Source: Micrococcales bacterium (GTDB lineage Bacteria; Actinomycetota; Actinomycetes; S36-B12; UBA10799). From it: 64,000 nucleotides of DNA. Shown here one piece after another: positions 28,230 to 38,441 of the stretch. The translations under genes were made by a program, and so were the position numbers. The notes beneath the pieces are model-generated. The model saw nothing but the letters and a program-made list of their open reading frames with translations, was not told the DNA's origin and made no database searches. The stretch's first letter is position 1. Each line of letters begins with the position of its first letter. The stretch is from contig JADKAV010000019.1 of the NCBI GenBank assembly GCA_016719135.1, positions 6,039 to 70,038 of the forward strand, read 5' to 3'.

Positions 28230-31071
28230 GTGCAGGACAAACTGATCGTGCGGGGTGCCCGTGAGCACAATCTGAAGGACATCCACGTGGAGTTGCCGCG
28301 GGATGCCCTGATTGTGTTCACCGGTCTGTCCGGTTCCGGCAAATCCAGCCTCGCGTTCGACACCATTTTCGCCGAGGGTCAGCGCCGGTACGTGGAATCC
28401 CTGTCGGCGTACGCACGGCAGTTCCTGGGCCAGCTCGACAAGCCGGATGTCGATTTCATCGAAGGCCTGAGCCCAGCGGTATCCATCGATCAGAAGTCGA
28501 CCAACCGCAACCCGCGATCCACAGTGGGAACCATCACGGAGGTCTACGACTACCTGCGCCTGTTGTACGCCCGGATCGGCGAACCGCATTGCCCGAAATG
28601 TGGCAAGCCGGTGTCACGCCAGACCCCGCAGCAAATAGTGGACCAGATCCTGCAGATGCCCGAGGGCACCCGCTTCCAGGTGCTGGCGCCCGTGGTCCGG
28701 GAGCGCAAGGGGGAGTTCGTCGACTTGTTCCGCTCGCTGCAGACACAAGGCTTCGCCAGGGTCGAGGTGGACGGCACGACGTACGCCTTGGACGAGGTGC
28801 CCAAACTCCGCAAGCAGGTCAAACACTCGATCTCGGTGGTCGTCGACCGACTGGTGGCCAAGAAGTCCGGAAAACGTCGCCTGACCGACACCGTGGAGAC
28901 GGCATTACGGCTCGGGGGTGGGGTGGTCGTGATCGACCTGGTCGACCTGGAGCCGGACGATCCACAGCGGCAGTCGACCTTCAGCGAACACCTCGCGTGC
29001 ATGGATGACGGGCTGAGTTTCGAAGAGCTCGAACCCCGCAGTTTCTCGTTCAACTCCCCGTTCGGTGCCTGTGCTGGAGTGCGACGGGCTCGGTACCCGC
29101 ATGGAGGTCGATCCGGAACTGGTGATTCCCGATCCCGGCCGCTCACTGGCCGAAAGTGCGATCGCCCCCATGACCGGGAGCAGTTCATCGGAGTACTTCC
29201 AGCGGTTGATGACCGCTCTGGCCGAGGAACTGCATTTCTCGATGGATACGCCGTATGTCGACCTCCCGACTGACATTCAGCACGTGCTGCTGCACGGTCG
29301 CGGCGAGCAGGTCGTTGTCCGCTATCGGAACCGGTATGGACGCGAGCGGACCTATGCCACTGGGTGGGAGGGTGTAATCCCGTTCGTCGAGCGTCGTCAC
29401 GCTTCCTCGGAGTCCGACACGATGCGGGAACGCTTCGCGGGCTATATGCGAGACACGCCATGTCCGGCCTGCCAGGGCGCCCGCCTGAAGCCGCTGAGCC
29501 TGGCGGTGACGATCGGTGGCCGCAACATCGCCGAGATCGCGGCGCTGCCGATCGCCGAGTGCGCCGCATTCCTGGACGATGTGGAACTTGACGACCGGGA
29601 GGCGCAGATCGCCGAACGGGTTCTCAAGGAGGTGAACGCCCGACTGCGGTTCCTGATCGACGTCGGGTTGCACTATCTGACCCTGGACCGGGCGGCCGGC
29701 ACCCTGGCCGGGGGAGAGGCGCAGCGCATTCGCTTGGCCACCCAGATCGGCAGCGGACTGGTGGGAGTGCTGTACGTCTTGGACGAACCCAGCATCGGCC
29801 TGCACCAGCGCGACAATCACCGGTTGATCGAGACGTTGGTCCGCCTTCGGGATCTCGGCAACACGTTGATCGTGGTGGAGCACGACGAGGACACGATCAG
29901 AGCCTCGGACTGGGTCGTGGACATCGGCCCGGCAGCCGGCGAGCACGGTGGTCAGGTCGTCGTGTCGGGCCCGCTGAAGGAGCTGCTCAAGAGCAAGGAC
30001 TCCATCACCGGGGCCTACTTGGCCGGACGACGCAGCATCGAGGTGCCGCCCATCCGCCGTGCGATCGACTCGGGACGCAAGCTGACGGTGCACGACGCCC
30101 GGGAACACAATCTGCGCAACGTCACCGTTGACTTCCCGCTGGGTGTCCTGGTGGCGGTCACGGGTGTGTCCGGGTCCGGCAAGTCGACCTTGGTCAACGA
30201 TGTGCTCTACACCGTCTTGGCCCGGGAACTGCACTCCGCGCGGCGCGTACCCGGCCGGCATCGCACGGTGACCGGTGTGGACAACCTCGACAAGGTCGTG
30301 CATGTCGACCAAGGCCCCATCGGGCGGACACCACGCTCGAACCCTGCGACCTACACCGGCGTCTTCGATCACATCCGGCGCTTGTTCGCCGAGACCGAGG
30401 AGGCAAAGATCCGCGGCTACGCCCCCGGCCGGTTCTCGTTCAATGTCAAGGGTGGCCGGTGTGAGGCGTGCACGGGCGACGGGACTCTGCGGATCGAGAT
30501 GAACTTCCTGCCCGACGTCTACGTGCCGTGTGCGGAATGCCACGGCGCGAGGTACAACCGGGAGACCCTGGAGGTCCACTACAAGGGCAAGACCATCGCA
30601 GAGGTGCTGGACCTGCCCATCGAGGACGCGGCTGATTTCTTCGCGGCCATCCCGGCCATCGCCCGCCATCTCAACACGCTGGTCGACGTCGGACTCGGGT
30701 ATGTGCGGCTGGGTCAACCCGCTCCGACGCTGTCCGGTGGTGAGGCACAGCGGGTCAAACTCGCCAGCGAGCTGCAGCGCCGGTCCACCGGCCGGACGGT
30801 CTATGTTCTGGACGAACCCACGACCGGTCTGCACTTCGAAGACGTCCGGCGACTTCTCGGGGTCCTGCACTCACTGGTGGACAAGGGAAACACCGTGATC
30901 GTGATCGAGCACAACCTCGATGTGATCAAGACCGTCGACTGGATAATCGACCTGGGACCCGAAGGAGGCAGCGGTGGTGGTCAAGTCGTCTCCCAGGGGA
31001 CCCCTGAGGACGTTGCCGAGGACCCGAACAGTCATACCGGGGCATTTCTGGCACCGATGCTGAAGAAGTGA
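28230..31071 (+). CDS. uvrA: Excinuclease ABC subunit A, one frameshift
   Basis: The damage-sensing ATPase of nucleotide excision repair; ~947 residues after correction. Two ABC ATPase modules: first P-loop GLSGSGKSS near residue 30, signature LAGGEAQRIRLA; second P-loop GVSGSGKST, signature LSGGEAQRVKLA. Zinc-binding cysteines appear in CPKCGK and in CEACTGDG...CAECHG. The frame breaks at 29070-29075: one extra base in gcctgtgctggagtgc. Removing it restores GACxECDGLGTRMEVDPELV across the insertion-domain zinc motif. The start is the leaderless GTG at 28230. Confidence 0.96.
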
Positions 31072-31157
31072 TCACCTCGGCTCCGGCCGACGCGCGCGGC
31101 CTGCGCTGCGAATCCGTGCCCATCGCTTAGGCTCGGAGCGGGGAATAGGAGATGACC

Positions 31158-31604
31158 ATGTCGCAGATGTCTCGTCGTAATGTGCTCGCCGCGGGTGCGG
31201 TGGGAGTCGCCGGAGTCGCCTTGGTGGGATGTTCGTCGGGGGACGACACATCCACGAGCGAACCCACGGATCAGGCCACCGAGCCCGCCCAGACGTCACC
31301 GGCCGCCGCCGGCGAAGAGCTCGTCGCCACGGCTGACGTCCCGGTGGACTCCGGGGTCATCGTGGACGCGGGGGAGACCAAGGTGGTTGTGACCCAGCCG
31401 CAGGCGGAGCAGTACGTCGGGCTCAGCGCTGTATGTCCGCACCAGGGCTGTCTGGTCAACGAGGTGGCCGACCAGGTCATCGTGTGCCCGTGCCACGGCT
31501 CGCAGTTCTCGATCACCGATGGCTCGGTGGTGCAGGGCCCGGCCATGACAGGTCTGTCCCCGGTGCCGGTCGTGGTCGACGGCGACCAGATCGTGCTGGG
31601 CTGA
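31158..31604 (+). CDS. Tat-exported Rieske [2Fe-2S] lipoprotein
   Basis: 148 residues. The N-terminus has a twin-arginine motif (MSRRNVL), a hydrophobic stretch and a lipobox ending LVGC, so it is probably exported folded by Tat and lipid-anchored. A Ser/Thr/Pro/Asp-rich linker follows. The C-terminal Rieske domain has CPHQGC and, 16 residues on, CPCHGSQF, the two Cys and two His cluster ligands. The ATG at 31158 has AGGAG 7 nt upstream; the ATG at 31152 is too close to that site. A TAGGCT hexamer near 31128 may be the promoter. Its electron partner is unknown; it is not next to cytochrome bc genes. Confidence 0.9.
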   Translation: MSQMSRRNVLAAGAVGVAGVALVGCSSGDDTSTSEPTDQATEPAQTSPAAAGEELVATADVPVDSGVIVDAGETKVVVTQPQAEQYVGLSAVCPHQGCLVNEVADQVIVCPCHGSQFSITDGSVVQGPAMTGLSPVPVVVDGDQIVLG

Positions 31605-31614
31605 CCCCGCGACT

Positions 31615-32253
31615 GTGCCAGACCACGATGAGGATCCCCTCAGCACCCGACTGCCCACTGTCCTCGGGGGGGTACTGGCAACGCTCGCAATCGTGATCGC
31701 GGGGATCTGGGTCAGCGGAAAGGCGGGTCTACCGTCTCCCGACGCCGTCCTGTCATTGGCCAATCCGAATACTGGATCGGCGCTGACTGGTCCGGTGTAC
31801 GCCATCGGTGACTCGGTGTTGCTGGGCGCCAAGTCATGTCTGGCCAAGACCGATGTCAAGGTGCACGCACGTGAGAATCGCACGATGCGCGCGGGCGCCT
31901 CGCGGATCGAGAAGAAGGCCGCCGCCGGCAAGCTGCCACCCCGGGTCGTGGTGGCGCTCGGAACGAACGGGCCGTTCGGCTACAAGGCACTGGACCGCAT
32001 CATGCGAGCCAGTGGCCCTGATCGGGCGGTGTACTGGGTGACCACCGAACTCCCCGAGATCGATCGATACGCGTATGAGGACAAGGTCAACCAGCGACTG
32101 CGGGCGATGCCCGGTCGTTGGCCGAACGCCCACGTGATCGACTGGAACGCCAGCGTCCTGGCGGCCGGTCTGTATCCCGATGGGATTCATCTGAACCCAG
32201 CTGGATGCCAGGCTTACGCAAATCTCGTCCTGCAGGGCGTTGCCAAGGGCTGA
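31615..32253 (+). CDS. Membrane-anchored SGNH-hydrolase-like protein
   Basis: 212 residues. One N-terminal hydrophobic helix (VLGGVLATLAIVIAGIWVSG) is followed by an extracytoplasmic SGNH domain with block I AIGDSVLLGA, block III-like ALGTNGP, and the catalytic DGIHLNPAG near the C-terminus. It resembles the SGNH half of OatA/OafA-type proteins but lacks the acyltransferase membrane domain. It starts at GTG 31615, 11 bp after the Rieske gene. An esterase or O-acetyl transfer role on an envelope glycan is the best guess. Confidence 0.8.
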   Translation: MPDHDEDPLSTRLPTVLGGVLATLAIVIAGIWVSGKAGLPSPDAVLSLANPNTGSALTGPVYAIGDSVLLGAKSCLAKTDVKVHARENRTMRAGASRIEKKAAAGKLPPRVVVALGTNGPFGYKALDRIMRASGPDRAVYWVTTELPEIDRYAYEDKVNQRLRAMPGRWPNAHVIDWNASVLAAGLYPDGIHLNPAGCQAYANLVLQGVAKG

Positions 32254-32610
32254 TCCCGGCTCGTGAGACGTGTGCCGACTGACGCGGACGTCTGCGGAAG
32301 GGCGAGGTCATATGTGAGGCCTCGGACTATTCAAGGGTTCGTTTGGCGGCGCGCCGTTCGGCGAAGAATCGAGTGACTGGTCGCCGAAAGGCTCCGGATC
32401 AACGCATCAAGAGGTGGAGTTCTCCAACGTCGTTGAGAACCGCGCACCGTGATCGTTCAAGGTCGCCGACTGGTGATGAGCCACCGTCACCTGGTGCTTG
32501 CGGGGTGTCCATGGTGCCAGGCCTCGACACGAGACTGTGCGCTTCGGTTGCCTCGCACGGAGCCCGGCGACTGGCGAACAACCACGCGATGCTGCACACC
32601 ACGAGCGCGT
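32254..32610. other. Convergent intergenic region with one palindrome
   Basis: 357 bp between the stop codons of two convergent SGNH genes. No credible ORF or RNA gene was seen. A 22-nt near-palindrome at 32419-32440 (GTTCTC...GAGAAC, with CCAACG in one arm) could act as a terminator hairpin or repeat remnant. The rest looks featureless. Confidence 0.5.
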
Positions 32611-33183
32611 TCAGCGTCCGCCGACGATTTCCCGCACCGCCTCAGCGATCATCCGCCCCCGGACCTGGTAGCCCGCGGGAGTCAGGTGGATGCGGTCAGA
32701 CGCCAACAGGCGCGGGTGGTCCTTGATGAAGAGATCCCATCGCAGCACCGACAACTGGGTGTACTTACGGTCAAGCCGGCTCAGCATGCGGTTGACCTTC
32801 CCGTAGGCGGAGGAGCGCCAGACCGACACCCACAGCACCGGTCGCTCGCCCGCCCGTCGAAGAACAGTCTTGACATGGCGTTTCATGGTGCGACGGTCCG
32901 GGGCGTCATTGGTGCCCAGAGCCACAACCCAGGCCTTCGCCTTGCGGCCGGCCGACATCCGGCTGATGCCGGTGGGGGTGTTGCGTCCAACCTGCGCGTC
33001 CACTTTGATCCGGCGGAAGTCGCCGCGCAATGAGGACTTGATCGCCGAGGACGATCCGACCGTGAGGGAATCGCCTTCCACGAACAACATTCCGCGTGGC
33101 GCCGGTGCAGCGGAGACGCCGGCGGGTCCTGTGGCGGTGGCCAGCGTGGCCAACACCACGGCACCTGCCGCTACCCGTGCCCT
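32611..33183 (-). CDS. Secreted SGNH-hydrolase-like protein
   Basis: 190 residues. The N-terminus is a Sec-type signal peptide (basic start, VAAGAVVLATLATATG, then VSAAPA with an AxA cleavage site). The SGNH domain has VEGDSLTVG (block I), VVALGTNDAPD and the catalytic DRIHLTPAG. The GTG at 33183 is chosen because GAGGAG lies 6 nt upstream and the signal peptide begins there. It is divergent from uvrC with under 40 bp between start codons. The substrate is unknown. Confidence 0.8.
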   Translation of the reverse strand, partial: RARVAAGAVVLATLATATGPAGVSAAPAPRGMLFVEGDSLTVGSSSAIKSSLRGDFRRIKVDAQVGRNTPTGISRMSAGRKAKAWVVALGTNDAPDRRTMKRHVKTVLRRAGERPVLWVSVWRSSAYGKVNRMLSRLDRKYTQLSVLRWDLFIKDHPRLLASDRIHLTPAGYQVRGRMIAEAVREIVGGR

Positions 33184-33207
33184 CACGACCAACTCCTCAA
33201 CGTGTCC

Positions 33208-33213
33208 TAGATT
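33208..33213 (+). promoter_or_regulatory. -10 element of leaderless uvrC promoter
   Basis: TAGATT ends 7 nt before the GTG at 33221, which fixes the uvrC start. Confidence 0.6.
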
Positions 33214-33220
33214 TGAATGC

Positions 33221-35167
33221 GTGGCTGACCCGATGTCGTACCGTCCGCCCGCTGGCAGCATTCCGCCCTTACCAGGTGTCTACCGTTTCAGGGATTCCGA
33301 CACACGTGTTGTTTATGTGGGAAAGGCCACAAATCTACGAAGCCGGTTGTCCAGCTACTTCCAGAGCCCGGCCGGCATGCATCCCCGTACCGCTGCCATG
33401 GTGCAGACCGCGAGTTCGGTCGACTGGGTGGTCGTCGATTCCGAGACCGAGGCGCTGCAGCTCGAATACCAATGGATCAAGCAGTTCGCGCCCCGCTTCA
33501 ACGTCAAGTACCGCGACGACAAGTCATATCCCTACCTGGCGATCACGATGAACGAGCAGTATCCGCGGGTGCTGGTCATGCGCGGTGACAAGCGCAAGGG
33601 GGTCAAATACTTCGGCCCCTATGCCCAGGCGTGGGCGATCCGTGAGACTGTCGACCAGGTCCTTCGGGTCTTCCCGGTACGTACGTGCAGCAACGGCGTT
33701 TTCCGTCGCTCGGCGCAGATGGGCCGACCGTGCCTGTTGGGATACATCGGCAAGTGCAGCGCCCCGTGTGTCGGGCGGATCTCCGAGGAGGACCACCGGG
33801 AGCTGGCCGGCGACCTGGTGTCCTTTCTGGGCACTGGTACCGACCGCTTCATGAAGGACCTTGAGAACCGCATGCGGGCGTCGTCGCAGGAACAGGACTA
33901 CGAGACGGCCGCCCGACTGCGCGACGACCTGGGCGCGCTGCGCAAGGCCATGGAACGCTCTGCGCTCGTGCTGCCCGGCGACACCAACGCTGATCTGGTG
34001 GGACACGTCGAGGACGATCTCGAGGCCGCTTTCCAGGTCTTCCACGTACGGGCCGGGCGGGTTCGTGGCCAGCATGCCTTCGTCCTCGAGAAGGTGGCCG
34101 ACGAGAGCCCGACCACGCTCATGACCGGGGTCATGCAGCAGTTGTACGGCGATGACGATTCCGATATTCCCGTAGAGGTCCTCGTCACCGAACTGCCCGA
34201 AGCCGCGGTGGCAACCTGGCTGACGGACAAATCCGGGCGCCGGGTCCAGGTGCGGATTCCGCAACGGGGACGCAAGCGGGCACTGCTGGAAACGGTCACG
34301 AACAACGCGAAGCAGACCTTGCAGGCACACAAGCTGCGGCGTGCCGGCGACCTGAGTGTCCGGGCTGCCGCCCTGGAGGAGATCGCCGAGGCTCTGGAGA
34401 TGAGCCAAGCCCCACTGCGCATCGAGTGTGTGGATATCTCGAATCTGCAAGGCAGCGACGTCGTCGCATCCATGGTCGTCTTCGAGGACGGACTGCCGCG
34501 CAAATCCGACTACCGGCGTTTCGCCATCCGGGAGGTCGCCGGACAAGACGATGTGGCCAGTGTGGCCGAGGTGGTCCGTCGGCGCTTCACCCGTTATCTG
34601 GCGGAGCGGGCCGAGGCCACGGACATTGAGTTCGGCCCCAGCGGGACCGCCAACGACGAACGTAAGGCCTTCCGGTACCCGCCGCAGTTGCTGCTCATCG
34701 ACGGCGGCAAGCCCCAGGTCGCAGCCGCCGAGCAGGCACTGCGTGACCTGGGGATCGACGACCTCGCGGTGGCGGGGCTGGCAAAAAGGCTCGAGGAAGT
34801 GTGGGTCCCTGGCCAGGACGATCCGGTGATCCTCTCCCGGCGAAGCCAAGGGCTGTACCTGTTGCAGCGGATCCGCGATGAGGCGCACCGTTTCGCGATC
34901 ACGTACCACCGGCAGAAGCGCAGTCGACGGCTGTCGACCAGTGTCGTCGAAGACATTCCCGGGGTCGGTCCCAACCGGCGTAAGGCGCTGATGCGGGCCT
35001 TCGGGTCGCTGACCCGGCTGCGCAAGGCATCCGTGGAGGAACTGGCAGCAGTACCGGGGATCAGCGCCGAACTGGCCAGTGCCATCCACCAGCATCTGGC
35101 CAGCGAAAAGGTCACGCCTGCGGTCAATGTGACGACCGGCGAGGTGATTGGGGAAGATGGCCTGTAG
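33221..35167 (+). CDS. uvrC: Excinuclease ABC subunit C
   Basis: The dual-incision nuclease of nucleotide excision repair; 648 residues. N-terminal GIY-YIG domain (GVYRFRDSDTRVVYVGKATNLRSRL), a cysteine cluster (CSNG...CLLGYIGKCSAPC), a UVR segment (EQDYETAARLRDDLGAL), an RNase H-like C-terminal nuclease (IECVDISNLQG, LLLIDGGKPQV) and a helix-hairpin-helix pair (DIPGVGPNRRKALM). Earlier in-frame codons overlap the divergent SGNH gene and are not used. It heads the conserved uvrC-rapZ-yvcK-whiA block. Confidence 0.97.
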   Translation: MADPMSYRPPAGSIPPLPGVYRFRDSDTRVVYVGKATNLRSRLSSYFQSPAGMHPRTAAMVQTASSVDWVVVDSETEALQLEYQWIKQFAPRFNVKYRDDKSYPYLAITMNEQYPRVLVMRGDKRKGVKYFGPYAQAWAIRETVDQVLRVFPVRTCSNGVFRRSAQMGRPCLLGYIGKCSAPCVGRISEEDHRELAGDLVSFLGTGTDRFMKDLENRMRASSQEQDYETAARLRDDLGALRKAMERSALVLPGDTNADLVGHVEDDLEAAFQVFHVRAGRVRGQHAFVLEKVADESPTTLMTGVMQQLYGDDDSDIPVEVLVTELPEAAVATWLTDKSGRRVQVRIPQRGRKRALLETVTNNAKQTLQAHKLRRAGDLSVRAAALEEIAEALEMSQAPLRIECVDISNLQGSDVVASMVVFEDGLPRKSDYRRFAIREVAGQDDVASVAEVVRRRFTRYLAERAEATDIEFGPSGTANDERKAFRYPPQLLLIDGGKPQVAAAEQALRDLGIDDLAVAGLAKRLEEVWVPGQDDPVILSRRSQGLYLLQRIRDEAHRFAITYHRQKRSRRLSTSVVEDIPGVGPNRRKALMRAFGSLTRLRKASVEELAAVPGISAELASAIHQHLASEKVTPAVNVTTGEVIGEDGL

Positions 35168-35176
35168 GAGGCCGCC

Positions 35177-36043
35177 ATGAACACCCCCCAGTTCGAGGTT
35201 CTGATTGTCACGGGCATGTCCGGGGCGGGCCGTAGCACCGCGGCTCGTGCGTTGGAAGATGCCGGTTGGTTCGTGGTCGACAATCTGCCTCCCTCGCTGT
35301 TGCAGTCCACGATCGACCTGCTGCAACCGCGCCCAGATGTCCAGCGACTGGCCGTGGTCGTCGACGTGCGGGGCGGCCCGCTGTTCTCCAATCTCGTCGA
35401 TGTCACCCAGGCGTTGCGTGAGACGCAGGCCAACGTCGGGATCCTGTTCCTGGAGGCCTCGGAGGAAGTACTGGTGCGCCGGTTCGAGTCCTCTCGCCGA
35501 CCGCATCCACTGCAGGAGGATGGCACCCTGCTCGACGCGCTGCGCGAAGAAAGGCTGCGACTGCAGGAATTCCGGGCCGGAGCGGACATGGTGGTGGACA
35601 CCTCGATGAAGTCGGTGCACGACCTGCGCCGGGTGATCGATGCGAACTACCGCGGTGAGGGGCCGCAGACCATTCGGGTCTCCGTGCTCAGTTTCGGGTT
35701 CAAATACGGAATTCCGGTCGATGCCGACATGGTCGCCGACGTGCGGTTCCTGCCGAACCCGTTCTGGGTTCCCGACCTGCGCGATCAAACCGGCCGGGAC
35801 GCCGAGGTCAGCGATTACGTCCTGAGTCGGGAGGGCGCGCTGGACGTGCTGGAGCACTATTCCGCGATCGTCAACCTGGTGGCCGACGGCTACGTGCGGG
35901 AGGGCAAGCGCTACGTCACGATCGGAATCGGCTGCACAGGCGGCAAGCACCGCAGCGTGGCAACGGCCGAGCGCCTGGCCCGCATGCTCAGCGAGCAGGG
36001 CCACCAGGTCGTCGTTCAGCACCGGGATCTGGGCAGGGAATGA
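35177..36043 (+). CDS. rapZ: RapZ/YvcJ-family nucleotide-binding protein
   Basis: 288 residues. P-loop variant GMSGAGRST (residues ~13-21), Walker B-like VVDVRGG, and the conserved C-terminal IGIGCTGGKHRSVATAERLA of the RapZ family. In E. coli RapZ regulates small RNAs controlling GlmS; in Gram-positives the homologue is an ATPase/GTPase whose role is less clear. The ATG at 35177 has AGGAGG just upstream. It overlaps the next gene by ATGA. Invariably found with yvcK and whiA in actinobacteria. Confidence 0.95.
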   Translation: MNTPQFEVLIVTGMSGAGRSTAARALEDAGWFVVDNLPPSLLQSTIDLLQPRPDVQRLAVVVDVRGGPLFSNLVDVTQALRETQANVGILFLEASEEVLVRRFESSRRPHPLQEDGTLLDALREERLRLQEFRAGADMVVDTSMKSVHDLRRVIDANYRGEGPQTIRVSVLSFGFKYGIPVDADMVADVRFLPNPFWVPDLRDQTGRDAEVSDYVLSREGALDVLEHYSAIVNLVADGYVREGKRYVTIGIGCTGGKHRSVATAERLARMLSEQGHQVVVQHRDLGRE

Positions 36044-37010
36044 ATCCGCTGTCGCGTCACGCCAATTGGACGACCGGGCCGTCGATCGTCGCGCTGGGCG
36101 GTGGCCATGGGCTGGCGGCGAGTCTGCGGGCACTGCGCAGGATCACCGACTCGGTCACCGCGGTTGTCGGGGTGTCCGACGACGGGGGCTCATCTGGACG
36201 CATCCGCCGCGAGTTGGGACTCATCCCGCCGGGTGACCTTCGGATGGCCCTGGCCGCGCTGTGTGGTGACGACACGTGGGGGCGGACGTGGTCGCGGGTG
36301 TTGCAGCACCGTTTCGAGGGAAGCGGCGAACTGGCCGGACACGCGGTCGGAAACCTCTTGATCTCCGCGTTGTGGGAAGAGACCGACGACCCCGTGGCCG
36401 GTCTGGATTGGGTGGCCGCGCTGCTCGAAGCTCAGGGCCGGGTGCTGCCGGTCGCCTGCGAACCGGTTGACTTGATCGCGCAGGTGCGGGGCATCGATGG
36501 CGATGACGCCGTCACGACGCTTCGCGGTCAGGTGGATATCGCCACCACCGACGGCGAGGTACTGTCCCTGCGTATCGAACCCGCAGCACCCACCCCTGCC
36601 TGCCGGTGATCGAGGCGATCGACAACGCCGCGATGGTTGTGCTCGGCCCAGGGAGTTGGTTCACCTCGGTGCTGCCGCATCTGTACGTCAAGCAGGTGCA
36701 TGACGCGCTGGTCGCCACCGCGGCCCGACGCGTGCTTGTGGTGAACGTGACCCCTCAGATGGGGGAGACCAGCGGGTTCACCCCGTCCATGTACCTGCAC
36801 AATCTGGCTACGACGTTCCCTGATGTCCGTCTGGACTGGGTGGTGGTGGACCCCAGTTCGTTGGCCGAGGAAGAGGCCCTGCGCGATGCCTGCCGCCTGG
36901 TGGGGGCGGAGTTGGTCATTGAGGAAGTCCGCGCCATGGAAGGTGGCCGGCCCACCGCCGTGCACGACACGTTGCTCCTGGCCTCGGTCTTCCAGAGGCT
37001 GCTCGACTAG
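36040..37010 (+). CDS. yvcK: YvcK/CofD-like protein (gluconeogenesis/cell-shape factor), one frameshift
   Basis: About 323 residues after correction. ALGGGHGLAASLRAL and DDGGSSGRIRRELG near the N-terminus bind nucleotide-sugar in this CofD-like family, and VVLGPGSWFTSVLPHL is the second conserved block. The frame breaks at 36600-36606: one C is missing from a CCC run, and restoring it gives PPACPVIEAIDNAAMVVLGPGS. B. subtilis YvcK is needed for growth on gluconeogenic carbon and binds UDP-GlcNAc; the same is inferred here. ATGA overlap with rapZ. Confidence 0.93.
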
Positions 37011-37418
37011 GGCGGCGCGGCCTTCGCGGGGTCAGCACCCCGCCGACGTGCGTGGGCTGGTCTCTGCAACGTTGGCAGCCCTGATGTGCGCTCATATTTC
37101 AGCAGAGTCTCCGAAATCCCCTTGGAGGGGATGCTCCGCCAAGAGCCTGGCGTGGCAGGATACAGCGCTGCCAAATGCAGGCCGCCGACGCTGCCGCCCT
37201 CAGGAGAAGCGGGCCCTGCCGATGCCGATTCGCGCAGGCCTCCAGCGGTGGGCAAACCGGCGACTGGGTTCCCCGTCACGCCGAACAAGCGAAGGGCCTG
37301 GTCGTCGGAAAAGAGGCCGCGGCATGGTCGGTCCCCATCCGCGATACACCCTGTCTGGCTCTGTGTCTATCTGCCGGTTCGGCCAATACGTCCTTGCCAC
37401 GCGTGTGAGAATCGGCGC
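37011..37418. other. yvcK-whiA intergenic region with hairpins
   Basis: 408 bp without a credible gene; the whiA frame stays open upstream but its composition is not protein-like. A 7-bp perfect stem (GCGGGGT/ACCCCGC, 37026-37043) lies just after the yvcK stop and may terminate that transcript. A second imperfect hairpin (CTTGG.../...CCAAG) is near 37121-37143. A whiA promoter is expected here but I could not place it. Confidence 0.5.
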
Positions 37419-38399
37419 ATGGCGATGACTGCAGCCGTGAAGGACGAACTGAACCAACTCGAGATCACGCGACCCTGCTGCCGGAAGGCGGAAACCTCCG
37501 CGATGTTGCGATTCGGGGGAGCCCTGCACATCGTGAGCGGCAAGATCGTCGTGGAGGCCGAGTTCGACACCGGATCGGCGGCCCGACGACTTCGCACGAA
37601 CCTGGCGGAGATCTTCGGACAGCAGGCGGACTTCGCGGTGGTTCACAAGGGAGGCCTGCGCAAGGGAACCCGATACATGGTGAGGGTCGTCTCCGGCGGC
37701 GAACAACTGGCCCGGCAAGCCGGCCTCGTGGATGGTTCGGGTCGGCCCGTGCGCGGCCTGCCACCACACGTGGTCACTGCCGGGATCTGCGACTCGGAGG
37801 CCGCCTGGCGGGGGGCCTTCCTCGCCCATGGTTCCTTGACCGAACCCGGGCGGTCCTCGGCCCTGGAGATCACCTGTCCCGGGCCGGAGTCGGCCCTGGC
37901 GCTGGTGGGAGCGGCCCGACGGATGGGCATTCCCGCCAAGAGCCGGGAGGTACGCGGGGTGGAACGGGTCGTGATCCGCGACGGCGATGCGATCAGCCAG
38001 ATGTTGGCCAGGATGGGCGCCCACGCGTCGGTTCTGGTCTGGGAGGAGCGGCGCACTCGCAGAGAGGTCCGGGCCACCGCCAACCGGTTGGCCAACTTCG
38101 ACGACGCCAACCTGCGTCGATCAGCCCGAGCCGCAGTAGCGGCCAGCCAAAGGGTCGAACGGGCGCTCGAGATCCTCGGTGACGACGTCCCCGATCACTT
38201 GGCGGCAGCAGGACGTCTGCGGATGGAGCACCGGCAGTCATCACTCGAGGAACTCGGGGCGCTGGCGAACCCGCCGATGACCAAAGACGCCATCGCCGGA
38301 CGGATTCGGCGACTGCTGGGCCTGGCCGACCGGCGCGCGCGCGAACTGGGCATCCCGGACACCGAGGTCGGTCTTGCCCCCGACGACGAACTCGTGTGA
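37419..38399 (+). CDS. whiA: Sporulation/cell-division transcription factor WhiA
   Basis: 326 residues. The N-terminus (MTAAVKDELNQLEI, CCRKAETSAMLRFGGALH) starts the degenerate LAGLIDADG homing-endonuclease-like domain. The C-terminus has an HTH (LEELGALANPPMTKDAIAGRIRRLLGLA) typical of WhiA. In Streptomyces WhiA with WhiB switches on division genes; in non-sporulators it supports division and growth. The start at 37419 matches family length; an ATG two codons on is an alternative. Confidence 0.96.
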   Translation: MAMTAAVKDELNQLEITRPCCRKAETSAMLRFGGALHIVSGKIVVEAEFDTGSAARRLRTNLAEIFGQQADFAVVHKGGLRKGTRYMVRVVSGGEQLARQAGLVDGSGRPVRGLPPHVVTAGICDSEAAWRGAFLAHGSLTEPGRSSALEITCPGPESALALVGAARRMGIPAKSREVRGVERVVIRDGDAISQMLARMGAHASVLVWEERRTRREVRATANRLANFDDANLRRSARAAVAASQRVERALEILGDDVPDHLAAAGRLRMEHRQSSLEELGALANPPMTKDAIAGRIRRLLGLADRRARELGIPDTEVGLAPDDELV

Positions 38400-38441
38400 C
38401 CCGATAGGATTGAGGTGCTCATCTCATCGAAGGAGTAATCA

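Noticed and set aside
32254..32610. A tRNA or structural RNA gene in the SGNH-SGNH gap
   Set aside because: No cloverleaf, no T-loop GGTTCGAAT with matching acceptor stem; only a 22-nt palindrome is present.
37086..37418. A longer WhiA with ~111 extra N-terminal residues
   Set aside because: The extension is Pro/Arg/Ala-rich, unlike WhiA, and the family start matches the ATG at 37419.
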